Assembly: GCA_029582155.1 (NCBI GenBank)
Contig: CM055897.1
Location: 15,552,482-15,616,481 of the forward strand
From: Panopea generosa
Taxonomy: Eukaryota > Mollusca > Bivalvia > Adapedonta > Hiatellidae
Direction: 5' to 3'
DNA length: 64,000 nt
Under the pieces are notes generated by a model. It searched no databases and was not told where the DNA came from. It saw only the letters and a list, made by a program, of their open reading frames with translations. Every line of letters starts with the position of its first letter. Position 1 is the first letter of the stretch. The position numbers were made by a program, and so were the translations under genes. Shown piece after piece: positions 36,060-47,229 of this stretch.

Positions 36060-37734
36060 GAATGGAGCTGCAGCATAAAATTAGTAAACGGGAGATTTTA
36101 AGGAAAACAAAACAAGATTGCCCTAAAGCACTCGCCTGTGGCGAAGGAGACAATGCTATAGAAGACAATTTTTACAAGGCCATATCTCAGACATTTAAAT
36201 TTGATCCGTCGATATATTATAGATATATTAAAACTACTGTGTAAGTTTGGTGAATGTCAATTGAAAACTGCAGGCGCTTGAGTACACACAACCTTGAATA
36301 ATGCAATTTTTGACAATTCAAGTGTCATAACTCCAACAATATATTTATCTTATTTGGCCAGCTCTAGATTTTGTCTAAGATATTATGGCTATATAACTAC
36401 TGTGTAAGACTGGTAAAGATCAAATGATCTGCAAGTGCTATATATTGCACATATGATAAAATAGCATAATTTTTTATAATTCAAGGGCCAAAATTTATGA
36501 TTTAGCCAGTTCAAAAACTTGTATGAGATATTTTGGTTATATAACTACTGTGTAAGTTTGATTAAGATCAAATGAAAACTGAGAGTGCTAGAGTGCACAC
36601 AAAATAAAACATATGCCATTTATGACGGTTCAAGGGCCACAACTCTAACACTATCCAATTTTGCCAGTTCACAAAATTGTCCAAGATGTTATGGTGATAT
36701 AACTACTGTGTAAGTTTGGTGAGGATCAAATCAAAAATGAGGGTGCTAAAGTGCACACAAGATCAAATAGTGCAATGTTTCAAGGGCCATAACTCTGATA
36801 TCAATTAACCGATTCGGCCAGTTCAAGAACTTGTCGAAGATATTATGGTTATATAACTACTGTGCAAGTTTGGTGAGGATCAAAGTAAAAATGCAGGTCA
36901 AATAGTGCAATTTCTTATATATCAAGATCCATAACTCTGACATTGATTATTTGATCTGGCCAGTTCTAGAACTTGTCCAAGATATTATGATTTTATAACT
37001 ACTATGTGTGTTTGGTGAAGACCTAATAAAAAATGCCAGTGCTAGAGTGCACACAACAAAAAATTAAGTGACCAACCGACACAGGGCGATCAGAATAATA
37101 TACAATCAAATACCATCCATTGAAAATATTAAAGCAATTAATCGCATCATAATTACAATATAACTATGTCAAATTGATTAAGACCCATGTAACCAAATTA
37201 GCAAAATGGGAGCTAAATTAAGAATTTACAAAATAATGTTAATTAATAGTGACACCTAATTGAGATCATTTGCCTAGTTAATATATACAACTGCCTGAAG
37301 GGCCCACTGTATAAGTTTATAATATGGCAATTAATTTAAATAAGAAGTACATCAATTTGCTTTAGAAATATTTTATCTAGCGAATAATGTGAGAGGAATT
37401 AACTCCGAGTCAAACATGAACTAAAGTTAATAAATTTGTTAAATTCAAATCCCCACCCCAACTCCCACCTGTCAAAACAGGTCAAAATCTCAAAGGGGCA
37501 AAACTCCAAGGCAAATTATCAGATCGAAAAGTTGTGAGAGCATACACAATTATGTTCATAGTCAAAAACTTGTCGGAGATCTTGTGTTATATTACTGCTG
37601 TGCAAGTTTGGTTAAGATTCAATGAAAAGTGAAGGTGCTATCGCGTCTACAAGAAAAAAGTTCACGGAAGGACGGACACCAATGGACAATTTACCATGAC
37701 CTAAGCCCGCCTGACCTTTGGCCGGTAGAGCTAA
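36060..37734 (+). mobile_element. Helitron-like element with ~150-bp internal modules
   Basis: A module containing ctactgtgtaagtttggtga, ggatcaaat and caagggccataactctga recurs about seven times (near 36241, 36403, 36552, 36710, 36864, 37006 and 37601). The 3' end has cacggaaggacggacaccaa, a hairpin-forming ctgacctttggccgg, then tagag and CTAA at 37731-37734. The same 3' end is shared with 28501-29001 and 60124-61826 although the modules differ. The 60-codon frame at 36062 is inside the element and not a gene. Confidence 0.72.
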
Positions 37735-38024
37735 AAACTGATGGCTGCCGTTATGATGTTCCTCTACTTTTCTTCAAAAAAGGCAGAGGACCATGACTGC
37801 ATTGACAGAGAGTAATCACAAACGCTAAAAATGAGACTTTGTTTCATGATTCTTGCGAGCTAAATTCACATTATACAGCATCAAATGAGATCCTTCTAAA
37901 CAATCAAAAACAAATATATCATTCAGAAGAAACATAAAACTAACAGAAATTCAAATGAATAAATAATTAAATTGCAATCACAGTCAATCTGTCTATCTAA
38001 TACATAACAGAAAATCATTATTCC
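37735..38024. other. Intron sequence, no feature seen
   Basis: No recognised feature. Confidence 0.45.
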
Positions 38025-38026
38025 TC

Positions 38027-38233
38027 TCAACTGACCTCACGCGGGCTGTCAATCAAACAAGTCGACAAACCAGTCATCGATTGATATTGGTTGCTATGCT
38101 ATGCCATTTTCCTGAGACAAGCAAACTGTCTATAAGAAAACACTACATTGTATTACATTGTATTTACTTGGACAAAACAACACCACGTGGCTAGTGGGCG
38201 GAGCAATAATCGCCCTTGCGTCAGGTCAATTGA
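38027..38233. mobile_element. MITE with ~20-bp terminal inverted repeats
   Basis: The left end tcaactgacctcacgcgggc pairs with the right end gcccttgcgtcaggtcaatt at roughly 80% identity. The interior contains ctgtcaatcaaacaagtcga, attgatattggttgctatgc and tttacttggacaaaacaaca. A partial inverted copy lies at 45428-45585. Confidence 0.7.
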
Positions 38234-40520
38234 AATTAATATATTTAAGTATACAAAAACGAAAGTGTTAAAAATGTTCTATGCTTATTTCTACCATGCT
38301 GAAATTGTAAATAACATACAAATTTAAAACATCTCGAAAACATTGAACTATTTTCAAATCTGACTTGTGCAATGGAGGATGAATTGTGTTTTAAAACACG
38401 CCTTCACAAAATTATTGTTTTTCTAATAGGTGGCAAACATTCTGTCACCTGTATCTAACTTTGATTAAAATATGATACTCTGTTTGGACTCATAATGGTT
38501 AAGGTAGAATCTGCCAAAAGATGTCAGATATAATAATTATGTAATAGGTTAGTTGTATCATTTGAAGAACTGCGAAAGCTCACGAGATGGTTGGATACAG
38601 GAATAGTGCCCTGCTTACAAACAAGTAAGGAAACAGAGCAGAGTTCTGTCAAACCAACATTGAAAACATTTATTTCTATTGCAATACTTTTTTTGTGTTT
38701 TCTTCACTTCCTCTCTCTACGTTAATTCACCTGATGACTTAACGAGTGTCATCTCATGCATATGATCTTGTTAAATCCCCAAATGTTGCATAATACCATA
38801 TTTCATTGGTCAGTAGCAGTCACATGAGGCATGACATCAGTTTTCATTGGGCAATAGTGGGTTCATATTCTTATTGTTACTCTAATAAGAAACAGAAATG
38901 AATAGTTTTTTAAATGTCATGACAGGGTAACAAACTGACAATCTCAACATTTTGTAAGCCATAATTTGATTGCCTTATCAATAGCAAGCATGATAATTTG
39001 TTTTAATTTCGGGCTTAAAGAGAAACAATACATATTTCATACTAATCAAGCAAAGATCAAAATATAACATTATGGTAGTAATGTAAAGGACAGTAATTAT
39101 TTTTTTTCCTCTGTTCAACTTTAAATCACCCAATATGCCTTAATATGGCTTCATAAATACCCAAATCAATAATTGAGAGTTAATTGAGCACTTGTGCATG
39201 TGCCCACAATTCTGTAATGCACATCATTAGGGAGTGCTCTACCCAGTAATTTTGGGTGCATCCTGGAACCCAAAACTCATTTTGTGAACACACCGAGGGA
39301 TTACCAACATGAATTTAGTTATTAAATGTCATTCAGACAATACAATTAGTAATAATGTCACAAAATTTAAAATACAAATAAACAACATAAATCTTGTCAC
39401 GCTGGTTAAATTCACGTTATAGAATATATATATATATACATGTATATAAATAATCACAAATAATGGAACTAAGTATAATTGATTGCACGTTTTGTTTTAA
39501 TAAACGGATACTGACAACAACATTCGGGACATGATCTAAGAAAAAATGACCATGCTGTACTTACACCCTCATGACCTGGCTGCTGAAAATGTCCCAATAC
39601 CCAACAAATACACATTAGCAAATAGAAGACACATGAGTTCCAGTCTGCAGCTACCAAATAGATTGCGGGAAAACATTTTACAAATAAAGACCCATTGGGT
39701 CGAAATATTGGAAATATTGTGTAATTAAATTTATATTTTACAAACGGTTCTGAATACTTTTTTTTTTTCCTCACCCAGATCACTATACGAGTGGTAACAT
39801 TTGTGGAAGACATTTTATGACATTGCCAGGAACATTGTAGTGGTTTAAATCTTACTCGACTCATTTCAATTAATTCATGGATAGATAGATGTACATTAAA
39901 TGAGCTGATAATAGCAAAGCCACCACAAAATGTAGTGAAATCAGGCCAATCTGCTAACCATGACATTATCTCTAGTAAATACCCTAGCTATTGTCTCATC
40001 TACTTTTTAATTGAAGTTTAAAGGTCAAAATCCTCGCAAAGAATTAAATTTAGTAAAAAAAAAATTGTTTTAATAATATGAAAACCTGCAATGATTATGC
40101 ATTATAATATGCATGTACAATGCAAAAAAGCATTCTGCAGAGAATGAAGACTAAATAGGAATTAAAACTCACTTTCAGGAGTATTCTTATCAAGGTAGCT
40201 GTGACCTTGACATTTGACCTAATTAGCATACACCAATCAAAATGGGTCACCACCTTCTTGCTTATTAGGCTAAAATGTGTATATAGAATTACACAATTCA
40301 CAAATCAGAATGTGTAATGAATTTCTTCATCATTTTGATCTTAATGTATACATAAATGACATTGCAATCTTATTTTTTTTTGTTGACCTTAAACATACCT
40401 CAAATCTGAAACAAGTAAAAGGACTTTATGATTAAATCAAAATAGAAATCTAAATACTACTGTGTCCCTTTAATAAAATAAACACAAAACTGTTTTTTTG
40501 CAGTTTAATACCCTTTTCAA
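38234..40520. other. Intron sequence, no supported feature
   Basis: Contains the longest non-repetitive open frame of the window (39469-39966, minus, 165 codons). It shows no family motif, contains long lysine/A-run codons and has no convincing splice or promoter context. The short (ta)n tract at 39425-39440 is a microsatellite. Confidence 0.4.
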
Positions 40521-40524
40521 CATA

Positions 40525-40960
40525 TGACAGCCATATACCAGTTTTACTGGTGGACTAAGACCTCAAAATAAATGGCAGTAGAACCACTACCAATTCCCCA
40601 ATTAAATGGCAAACTTTCTAACATAAATATTTGGACCAAGCTGGGCTTGAATTAACAACCTCAGTGGTGAGACAAAAGTAGTCATTAACCCTTTACTTCA
40701 TATAAACGCATTTGGACACCTCTAATATTGAAAGCATTAATTCACCACATATCAGCAATGGGTGAATTATGTTTATATTAACTGACAGAGGGGAAAACAG
40801 TGCAGGAAGTGTTCAGATTGCTCGTTACGAGCAATCTGAACTCTTCCTGCACTGTTTTCAAAGGCCTTCTGTGATTGGTGCGGGAAAATGCGTATCTATG
40901 GAGTAAAGGGTTAAATGACAGGACCTAAATTAGATCACTCGTCCACAGATGACCCTGAAT
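40525..40960 (-). mobile_element. SINE D interrupted by MITE-1
   Basis: Bases 40525-40684 carry the SINE D body (ccagttttactggtggacta, accactaccaattcccc, tttggaccaagctgggcttg) and box B side (aacctcagtggtgaga). After the MITE the sequence cctaaattagatcactcgtc resembles the diverged box A side of the head. The MITE therefore seems to have inserted inside an existing SINE. Confidence 0.62.
40689..40910. mobile_element. TTAA-flanked palindromic MITE, copy 1
   Basis: TTAA at 40685-40688 and 40911-40914 flanks CCCTTTAC...GTAAAGGG ends. The centre has a near-perfect palindrome of about 67 bp built on caggaagtgttcagattgct and its complement around ctcgttacgag. TTAA targets with CCC/GGG termini are typical of piggyBac-type elements (inference). 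No transposase is present. Orientation is opposite to copies 2 and 3. Confidence 0.87.
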
Positions 40961-41587
40961 TTGGTCTGAAATATGACACATTTAAAACTGTACGAATGCC
41001 ATTATTGTGTTCAAAGGTGAGTACTATTAGAGTGAATGTGTGTTATATACTACAATAAAATGCCAGCACAGTGTCTTTTAATCTTCACAAATGTACTTGA
41101 GTGGAATCAAACTTGCTCTAACTGACTGCATATAAGACATGGAGTTCAAACAATATTGAAGCAATGTCTAAATACAATGACTCACTATATCAGATATAGC
41201 TGCAGACCTCAAGAAAGAGGAAAAGGAAATTCGTTATATTAAATACAGATTTTCAAAATGTTTTAAATATCAGGAATACTTAAAAGAAGAAAATATCAAA
41301 AGGCTTTAAAGTCAGGAACCTATAAACCAAGATGCAAATATTGTTCAGATAAAATTTCAAAAAAAATCAAAACACAATTTAATTATGCAATCTTGAAAGA
41401 ATGTTTCTGCAAACATACCAGCATAAAGTACAAGTAATGGAATGACTTTAACATGCTTTTTATAATCAAAATAAACAGCAATCTATTTATTTGTAACATA
41501 TATATCATGTTGTTCTCTTAAAATCAACTACAACGATCAGAGAGCATTTTTTGTAAACCAGTACACTTTGTTAAGTCCAAGATAGGG
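40961..41587. other. Intron sequence, no feature seen
   Basis: No recognised exon or repeat. Confidence 0.45.
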
Positions 41588-43400
41588 AACTGAACTTCAG
41601 CGGTACAGGAAACCCTTCAACTTACAACTTAAAGATGGGGAATTGAACTTCAGAGTTACAGACAATACTGAATGATAGGGAATTGAACTTCAGTGGTACA
41701 GACAATATTGAACGATAGGGAATTGAACTTCAGTGGTACAAGCAACACTGAAAGATAGTGAAATCAGTGGTTTAGGCAAAACTGAACGATAGGGAATTAA
41801 TTGAACTTCAGTGGTACAGGCAACACTGAAAGATAGGGAATTGAACTTCAGTGATACAGGCAACACTGAAAGATAGGGAATTCAGTGGTACAGGCAACAC
41901 TGAAAGATAGGGAATTCAGTGGTACAGGCAACACTGAAAGATAGGGAATTGAACTTCAGTGATACAGGCAACACTGAAAGATAGGGAATTCAGTGGTACA
42001 GGCAACACTGAAAGATAGGGAATTCAGTGGTACAGGCAACACTGAAAGATAGGGAAATGAACTTCAGTGGTACAGACAACACTGAAAGATAGGGAATTGA
42101 ACTTCAGTGGTACAGACAACACTGAAAGATGGGGAATTGAACTTCAGTGGTACAGACAATACTGAACGATAGGGAATTGAACTTCAGAGGTACAGACAAT
42201 ATTGAACGATAGGGAATTGAACTTCAGTGGTACAGGCAACACTGAAAGATAGGGAATTCAGTGGTACAGGCAACACTGAAAGATAGGGAATTCAGTGGTA
42301 CAGGCAACACTGAAAGATAGGGTATTGAACTTCAGTGGTACAGACAACACTGAAAGATAGGGAATTGAACTTCAGTGGTAGATTCCAACACTGAAAGATA
42401 GGGAATTCAGTGGTACAGGCAACACTGAAAGATAGGGAATTCAGTGGTACAGGCAACACTGAAAGATAGGGAAATGAACTTCAGTGGTACAGACAACACT
42501 GAAAGATAGGGAATTGAACTTCAGTGGTACAGACAACACTGAAAGATGGGGAATTGAACTTCAGTGGTACAGACAATACTGAACGATAGGGAATTGAACT
42601 TCAGAGGTACAGACAATATTGAACGATAGGGAATTGAACTTCAGTGGTACAGGCAACACTGAAAGATAGGGAATTCAGTGGTACAGGCAACACTGAAAGA
42701 TAGGGAATTCAGTGGTACAGGCAACACTGAAAGATAGGGAATTGAACTTCAGTGGTACAGACAACACTGAAAGATAGGGAATTGAACTTCAGTGGTAGAT
42801 TCCAACACTGAAAGATAGGGAATTGAACTTCAGTGGTACAAGCAATACAGAAAGATAGGGAATTGAACTTCAGTGGTACAGGCAACACTGAAAGATAGGG
42901 AATTGAACTTCAGTGGTACAGGCAACACTGAAAGATAGGGAATTGAACTTCAGTGGTACAAGCAATACAGAAAGATAGGGAATTGAACTTTAGTGGTACA
43001 AGCAATACAGAAAGATGGGGAATTGAACTTCAGTGGTACAGGCAACATTGAACGATAGGGAATTGAACTTCAGTGGTACAGGCAACAATGAACGATAGGG
43101 AATTGAACTTCAGTGGAACAGACAACACTGAACGATAGGGAATTGAACTTCAGTGGTACAGGCAACACTGAAAGATAGGGAATTGAACTTCAGTGGTACA
43201 GACAACACTGAAAGATAGGGAATTCAGTGGTACAGCCAATACTGCACAATAGGGAATTGAACTTCAGTGGTACAGACAACACTAAAAGATAGATAATTTA
43301 GTGGTTCAGCCAATACTGCACAATACGGAATTGAACTTCAGTGGTACAGACAACACTGAAAGATAGAGAATTCAGTGGTACAGGCAACCCTTCAAATTAC
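41588..43400 (+). repeat. 40/34-bp minisatellite (gggaattgaacttcagtggt)
   Basis: About 47 units of 40 bp with gatagggaattgaacttcag and tggtacaggcaacactgaaa. A shorter 34-bp form lacks tgaact. The two forms alternate in a repeated order, for example 42047-42460 recurs about 417 bp later, including the rare variant gattccaaca (at about 42380 and 42797). That is a higher-order duplication. Confidence 0.95.
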
Positions 43401-43960
43401 AACTTAAAGATGGGGAACTGAACTTGAATGTTACCAGTACCTCACCAAACAAGGTAGATGGTTGAAGGTTGACCTCTTCAAAGTTATTGAATTAGGCGAT
43501 ACTTTAAACCTTTCAAATTACAACTCCAAGATGGGGTATTGAACTCAAGTGATATTGGTTATTACCCTTGAGAGGTACTAAAAACAACTCTAAGAGAGAG
43601 ATTTGAACTTTAGTGAATCCACCATAGGTACTGAATATGATAGGTAATAGAGACCTTTTAAACTGCAACTGTATGATAGGGAATTGGACTAAAGTGATAA
43701 TGCAAATCACAAATCAAGGAAAGGGAATTGAACTCTAGTGATAATGCAAATCACAAATCAAGGAAAAGGAATTGACCTCTAGTGATACTGCAAATCACAA
43801 ATCAAGGAAAGGGAGCTGAACTTGAAGTGATATTAGAATTTTAAACCCTTCAAATTTAAAGATAGGGAATTAAACTTTAGTTAAGATAATGAATAGAACA
43901 AGACTAATGCTGGTAACCCTTCATATTATAACTTAAAGTAAAGGAATTGAACTTAAGTGG
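43401..43960 (+). repeat. Diverged flank of the 40-bp array
   Basis: Longer, decayed units containing aaacccttcaaattacaact, taaagatggggaactgaact and ctctagtgataatgcaaatc. They share the gaact(t/c)nagtg core with the arrays on both sides and look like the ancestral form. Confidence 0.75.
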
Positions 43961-45140
43961 TATGTAAAAATTTCATGAAAGTTGAACTTGAGTGGTATGT
44001 AATTATTTCATGAAAGCTGAACTTGAGTGGTATGTAATTATTTCATGAAAGCTGAACTTGAGTGGTATGTAATTATTTCATGAAAGTTGAACTTGAGTGG
44101 TATGTAATAATTTCATGAAATTTGAACTTGAGTGGTATGTAATAAATTCATGAAATTTGAACTTGAGTGGTATGTAATAATTTCATGAAATTTGAACTTG
44201 AGTGGTAATGAAAGCTGAACTTGAATGGTATGTAATAGTTTCATGAAAGCTGAACTTGAGTGGTTTGTAATTATTTCATGAAAGTTAAGTTGAACTTAAG
44301 TGGTATGTAATTATTTCATGAAAGTTGAGCTTGAGTGGTATGTAATAATTTCATGAAAGTTGAACTTGAATGGTATGTAATAATTTCATGAAAGTTGAAC
44401 TTGAATGGTATGTAATTATTTAATGAAAGTTGAACTTGAATGGTATGAAATTATTTCATGAAAGTTGAACTTGAATGGTATGTAATAGTTTCATGAAAGT
44501 TGAACTTGAATGGTATGTAATTATTTAATGAAAGCTGAACTTGAATGGTATGTAATAATTTCATGAAAGTTGAACTTGAATGGTATGTAATAATTTCATG
44601 AAATTTGAACTTGAGTGGTATGTAATAATTTCATGAAATTTGAACTTGAGTGGTAATGAAAGCTGAACTTGAGTGGTATGTAATAATTTCATGAAAGCTG
44701 AACTTGAGTGGTTTGTAATTATTTCATGAAAGTTAAGTTGAACTTAACTTGGTATGTAATTATTTCATGAAAGTTGAACTTGAGTGGTATGTAATAATTT
44801 AATGAAGTTGAACTTGAATGGTATGTAATAATTTCATGAAAGTTGAACTTGAATGGTATGTAATTATTTAATGAAAGCTGAACTTGAATGGTATGTAATT
44901 ATTTCATGAAAGTTGAACTTGAATGGTATGTAATTATTTCATGAAAGTTGAACTTGAATGGTATGTAATTATTTCATGAAAGTTGAACTTGAATGGTATG
45001 TAATAATTTCATGAAAGTTGAACTTGAATGGTATGAAATATTTAATGAAAGCTGAACTTGAATGGTATGTAATAATTTCATGAAAGTTGAACTTGAATGG
45101 TATGTAATTATTTCATGAAAGCTGAACTTGAGTGGTAGTT
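43961..45140 (+). repeat. 35-bp minisatellite (gaacttgagtggtatgtaat)
   Basis: About 33 units with tgaacttgagtggtatgtaa followed by ttatttcatgaaagt. Variants such as tgaacttgaatgg and aattatttaatg occur in blocks. The block with ttgagtggtaatgaaagctg recurs at about 44197 and 44645, indicating segment duplication. The core gaactt(g/c)agtggta is shared with the preceding array. It ends about 100 bp before the PLC-beta exon at 45244. Confidence 0.95.
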
Positions 45141-45243
45141 ACTCAGACATTTTTTTACTGAGATAAAGATTACCAAAAATTCTTTTCAGTAAATTGTAGG
45201 ATGATTTATTAATAAATCATTATATATTAAAGAAAAGAAATAC

Positions 45244-45321
45244 CTTATTCTGGTCTCTCCAGTACAGTATGTAGCCCTTGGCATCCACCTTAAGGGTGAC
45301 AGGCACCCCGATTGTTGAACT
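45244..45321 (-). CDS. PLCB: Phospholipase C-beta, internal exon (PH domain, N-terminal part)
   Basis: A 78-bp, 26-codon exon in phase 0, with acceptor ctttcag-like tttttcag before it and donor gtatttc after it. It encodes SSTIGVPVTLKVDAKG followed by YILYWRDQNK. From family knowledge, the pattern S-T-[IV]-x-x-P-[VI]-x-[LV]-[KR]-[VT]-D-x-[KQ]-G-[FY]-x-x-Y-W-x-D-Q-N is the start of the PLC-beta PH domain, about residues 37-60, right after the K-W-[DE]-[DE] segment encoded by the preceding exon. That earlier exon, with the start codon, was not found to the right in this window. Gene direction is right to left. The exon lies only about 100 bp from the end of a 1.2-kb minisatellite on its downstream (intronic) side, so array growth could approach its donor site. 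Confidence 0.9.
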
Positions 45322-45427
45322 CTGAAAAATATGATAAGAAAATATAATTATGTAAATATTTAAATGTTCAATTTGTTCAAGGGTTCATCAGTGTTCCAGG
45401 TACTTAGACCCTACACGAGAATGACCA

Positions 45428-45585
45428 TCCCTCCGCCCACTGGCTATGTGGCAATGTTTGTCCAAGTAAATACAATATAGTGTTTACTTAGACATAGTTA
45501 GCTTGTCTAAGGAAAATAGTAGTAAGCAACCAATATTGATCGCTGACTGGATTATCAACTTGTTTGATTGACACCATGCATCTAG
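45428..45585. mobile_element. Partial inverted copy of the 38027 MITE
   Basis: Reads as the reverse complement of 38040-38215: ccgcccactggctatgtggc, gtttgtccaagtaaatacaa, gcaaccaatattgatcgctg and acttgtttgattgacacc. Ends are truncated. Confidence 0.75.
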
Positions 45586-46296
45586 AAATAACTTTTTCTT
45601 CAATTATGTTGTTATGTATCACTGTGTATTGAATATATGTACATGTAATTGTTGATAACAAAAAGATGTCTCAGTGGTATTCAAGTTATACTTCGGACAA
45701 GCAATGTTCAGAAAGTTATAAAAACAAAAAGTGAAGCAATTCTCCCCTAAAACAACCTAGAGTTATACATCCTTGTGCACTGCACATAACTATGGTCTCA
45801 TTGTGCTTCAAAAGTGCACCAAGTCTGGACGAAAAATCTTTCATTGTTTTCACGTTATGCTCAAGACAAGTTCAGGAAATTAAAATAAAGGGTGAAATTT
45901 TCTCAAAAAAAAAAAATACCCAGAGTTACTGCTCTTGTGCACATCACCTAATTGTGCTTTACATGCGTTAAATTTATGTGTTAAAAGTTATTGAAATTTT
46001 GATAACATAGTGACTGATAAGCCTTACTAGGCTAGGTATTTCTTTGCATGTACTAACGCTTTTGCAAATGTTGCAATTTTAAAATGTATTGTACCTGTCA
46101 CTTTAATAAATAAAATATGTATATAATAATTATATACATATATATATATACATGCAGAATGTCAAAGAATAATCTTCGGTACTTTTCAAGTTATGCTCCT
46201 AGACAATTAAAGTTTAGGAAAAATATAAAAAAAATAATTCTGTCAAAAAATCCCTGAGTTACGCCTTTATGCTCATAGCTTCATTTTGTTTTACAT
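45586..46296. other. Intron or flank sequence, no feature seen
   Basis: Text such as ggtattcaagttatacttcg and acgttatgctcaagacaagt with similar pieces near 46190 suggests decayed ~180-380-bp repeat modules, but I cannot define a unit. Confidence 0.4.
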
Positions 46297-46462
46297 GTGT
46301 AATGTCAAACCTGTGTAGGCGGTCACCCATATTGAGCAGGCAGCCACATTTGCTATTTCCCATTTCTATACTTTCAGAGCAAACTAACCTGTATTAAGCA
46401 ACAACCTGTCTTAAAAGGTCACTTTTACTTCTTCCCTTGACTGGCTGCTTAAGACAGAGTTT
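46297..46462. mobile_element. TA-type MITE, copy 1 (decayed ends)
   Basis: Shares tgtcaaacctgtgtaggcgg, gctatttcccatttctatac, taagcaacaacctgtcttaa and ttgactggctgcttaagaca with the intact copy at 47064-47227. Confidence 0.75.
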
Positions 46463-46814
46463 ACCATACAAAATTCCAATGAATAATTTAAGTAAAGCTT
46501 CCTTCCTGAAAAAGGACAGAAGGACTGAATGTCTGAATGGGAGGACATGCTAAGTGGCAGATATATACTGGCTCGACAGTCATTTACACACCCACCAACT
46601 AGTGTCAATGATAATAGACAGTTCAGGTTTCACAGCCTTGAAGGAAGATATACCCAGTAACTCAAACATATATGTAGGAAAGTGCATACATGATCAAGTA
46701 TATCAGGACAAAGTACAGGGAGCCGATACCATAATCTCTGAAGTAGTGAAACTTTGTATTTAAGAGAATTATGTTACAGGTTTTAACAACACTTAGTGGT
46801 GTTAAGGCTAGTAA

Positions 46815-46905
46815 AGAAATCTTTTTTCAACCTATGGCCTTAGCAGTGAGAGGTAAATGAACTTGAGAAGGCCCGGCACTCAGCCAAGGAGGACCCAACG
46901 TAATC
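46815..46905 (-). mobile_element. SINE D head fragment
   Basis: ccttagcagtgagaggtaaa and ctcagccaaggaggaccc match the head side of SINE D on the minus strand. The body is missing. Confidence 0.5.
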
Positions 46906-47063
46906 TTTATAGGAACACATGGCAATTTTATCACTTACCACCTTTGTAAAAGCATTTCCACTCCCATTGTAAAAATACCAGTTTTTTTACTGTTATAATA
47001 AAATGCCATTACATTAATCATCTTTTTATCATAACTATGTTGTTAAGTGCTTTATCTTAATTA

Positions 47064-47227
47064 CAGTCAAACCTGTGTTAGCGGCCACCTCTATTAAGCA
47101 GCAGCCACCTTTGCTATTTCCCATTTTTATGCTTTCAGAGCAACTTATCCTGTATCAAGCAACAATTTGTCTTAAAGGGCCACTTTCACTCTTTCCCTTG
47201 ACTGGCTGCTTAAGTCAGGTTTGACTG
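47064..47227. mobile_element. TA-flanked MITE, intact copy
   Basis: Flanked by TA at 47062-47063 and 47228-47229. Termini CAGTCAAACCTG and CAGGTTTGACTG are perfect inverted repeats, extending imperfectly through gttagcggcc/ggctgcttaa. The 164-bp length with TA target duplication fits a Tc1/mariner/pogo-type MITE (inference). Confidence 0.82.
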
Positions 47228-47229
47228 TA

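Larger units (their letters stand above)
22464..45243 (-). other. PLC-beta intron, about 22.8 kb
   Basis: Lies between the donor at 45243-45242 and the acceptor at 22465-22464. It contains most of the dispersed elements and four arrays listed below. No coding exon of another gene was recognised inside it on either strand. Confidence 0.8.

Noticed and set aside
39469-39966. 165-codon minus-strand open frame
   Set aside because: No recognisable domain, lysine run from an A-run, no splice or promoter context; consistent with chance in 64 kb.
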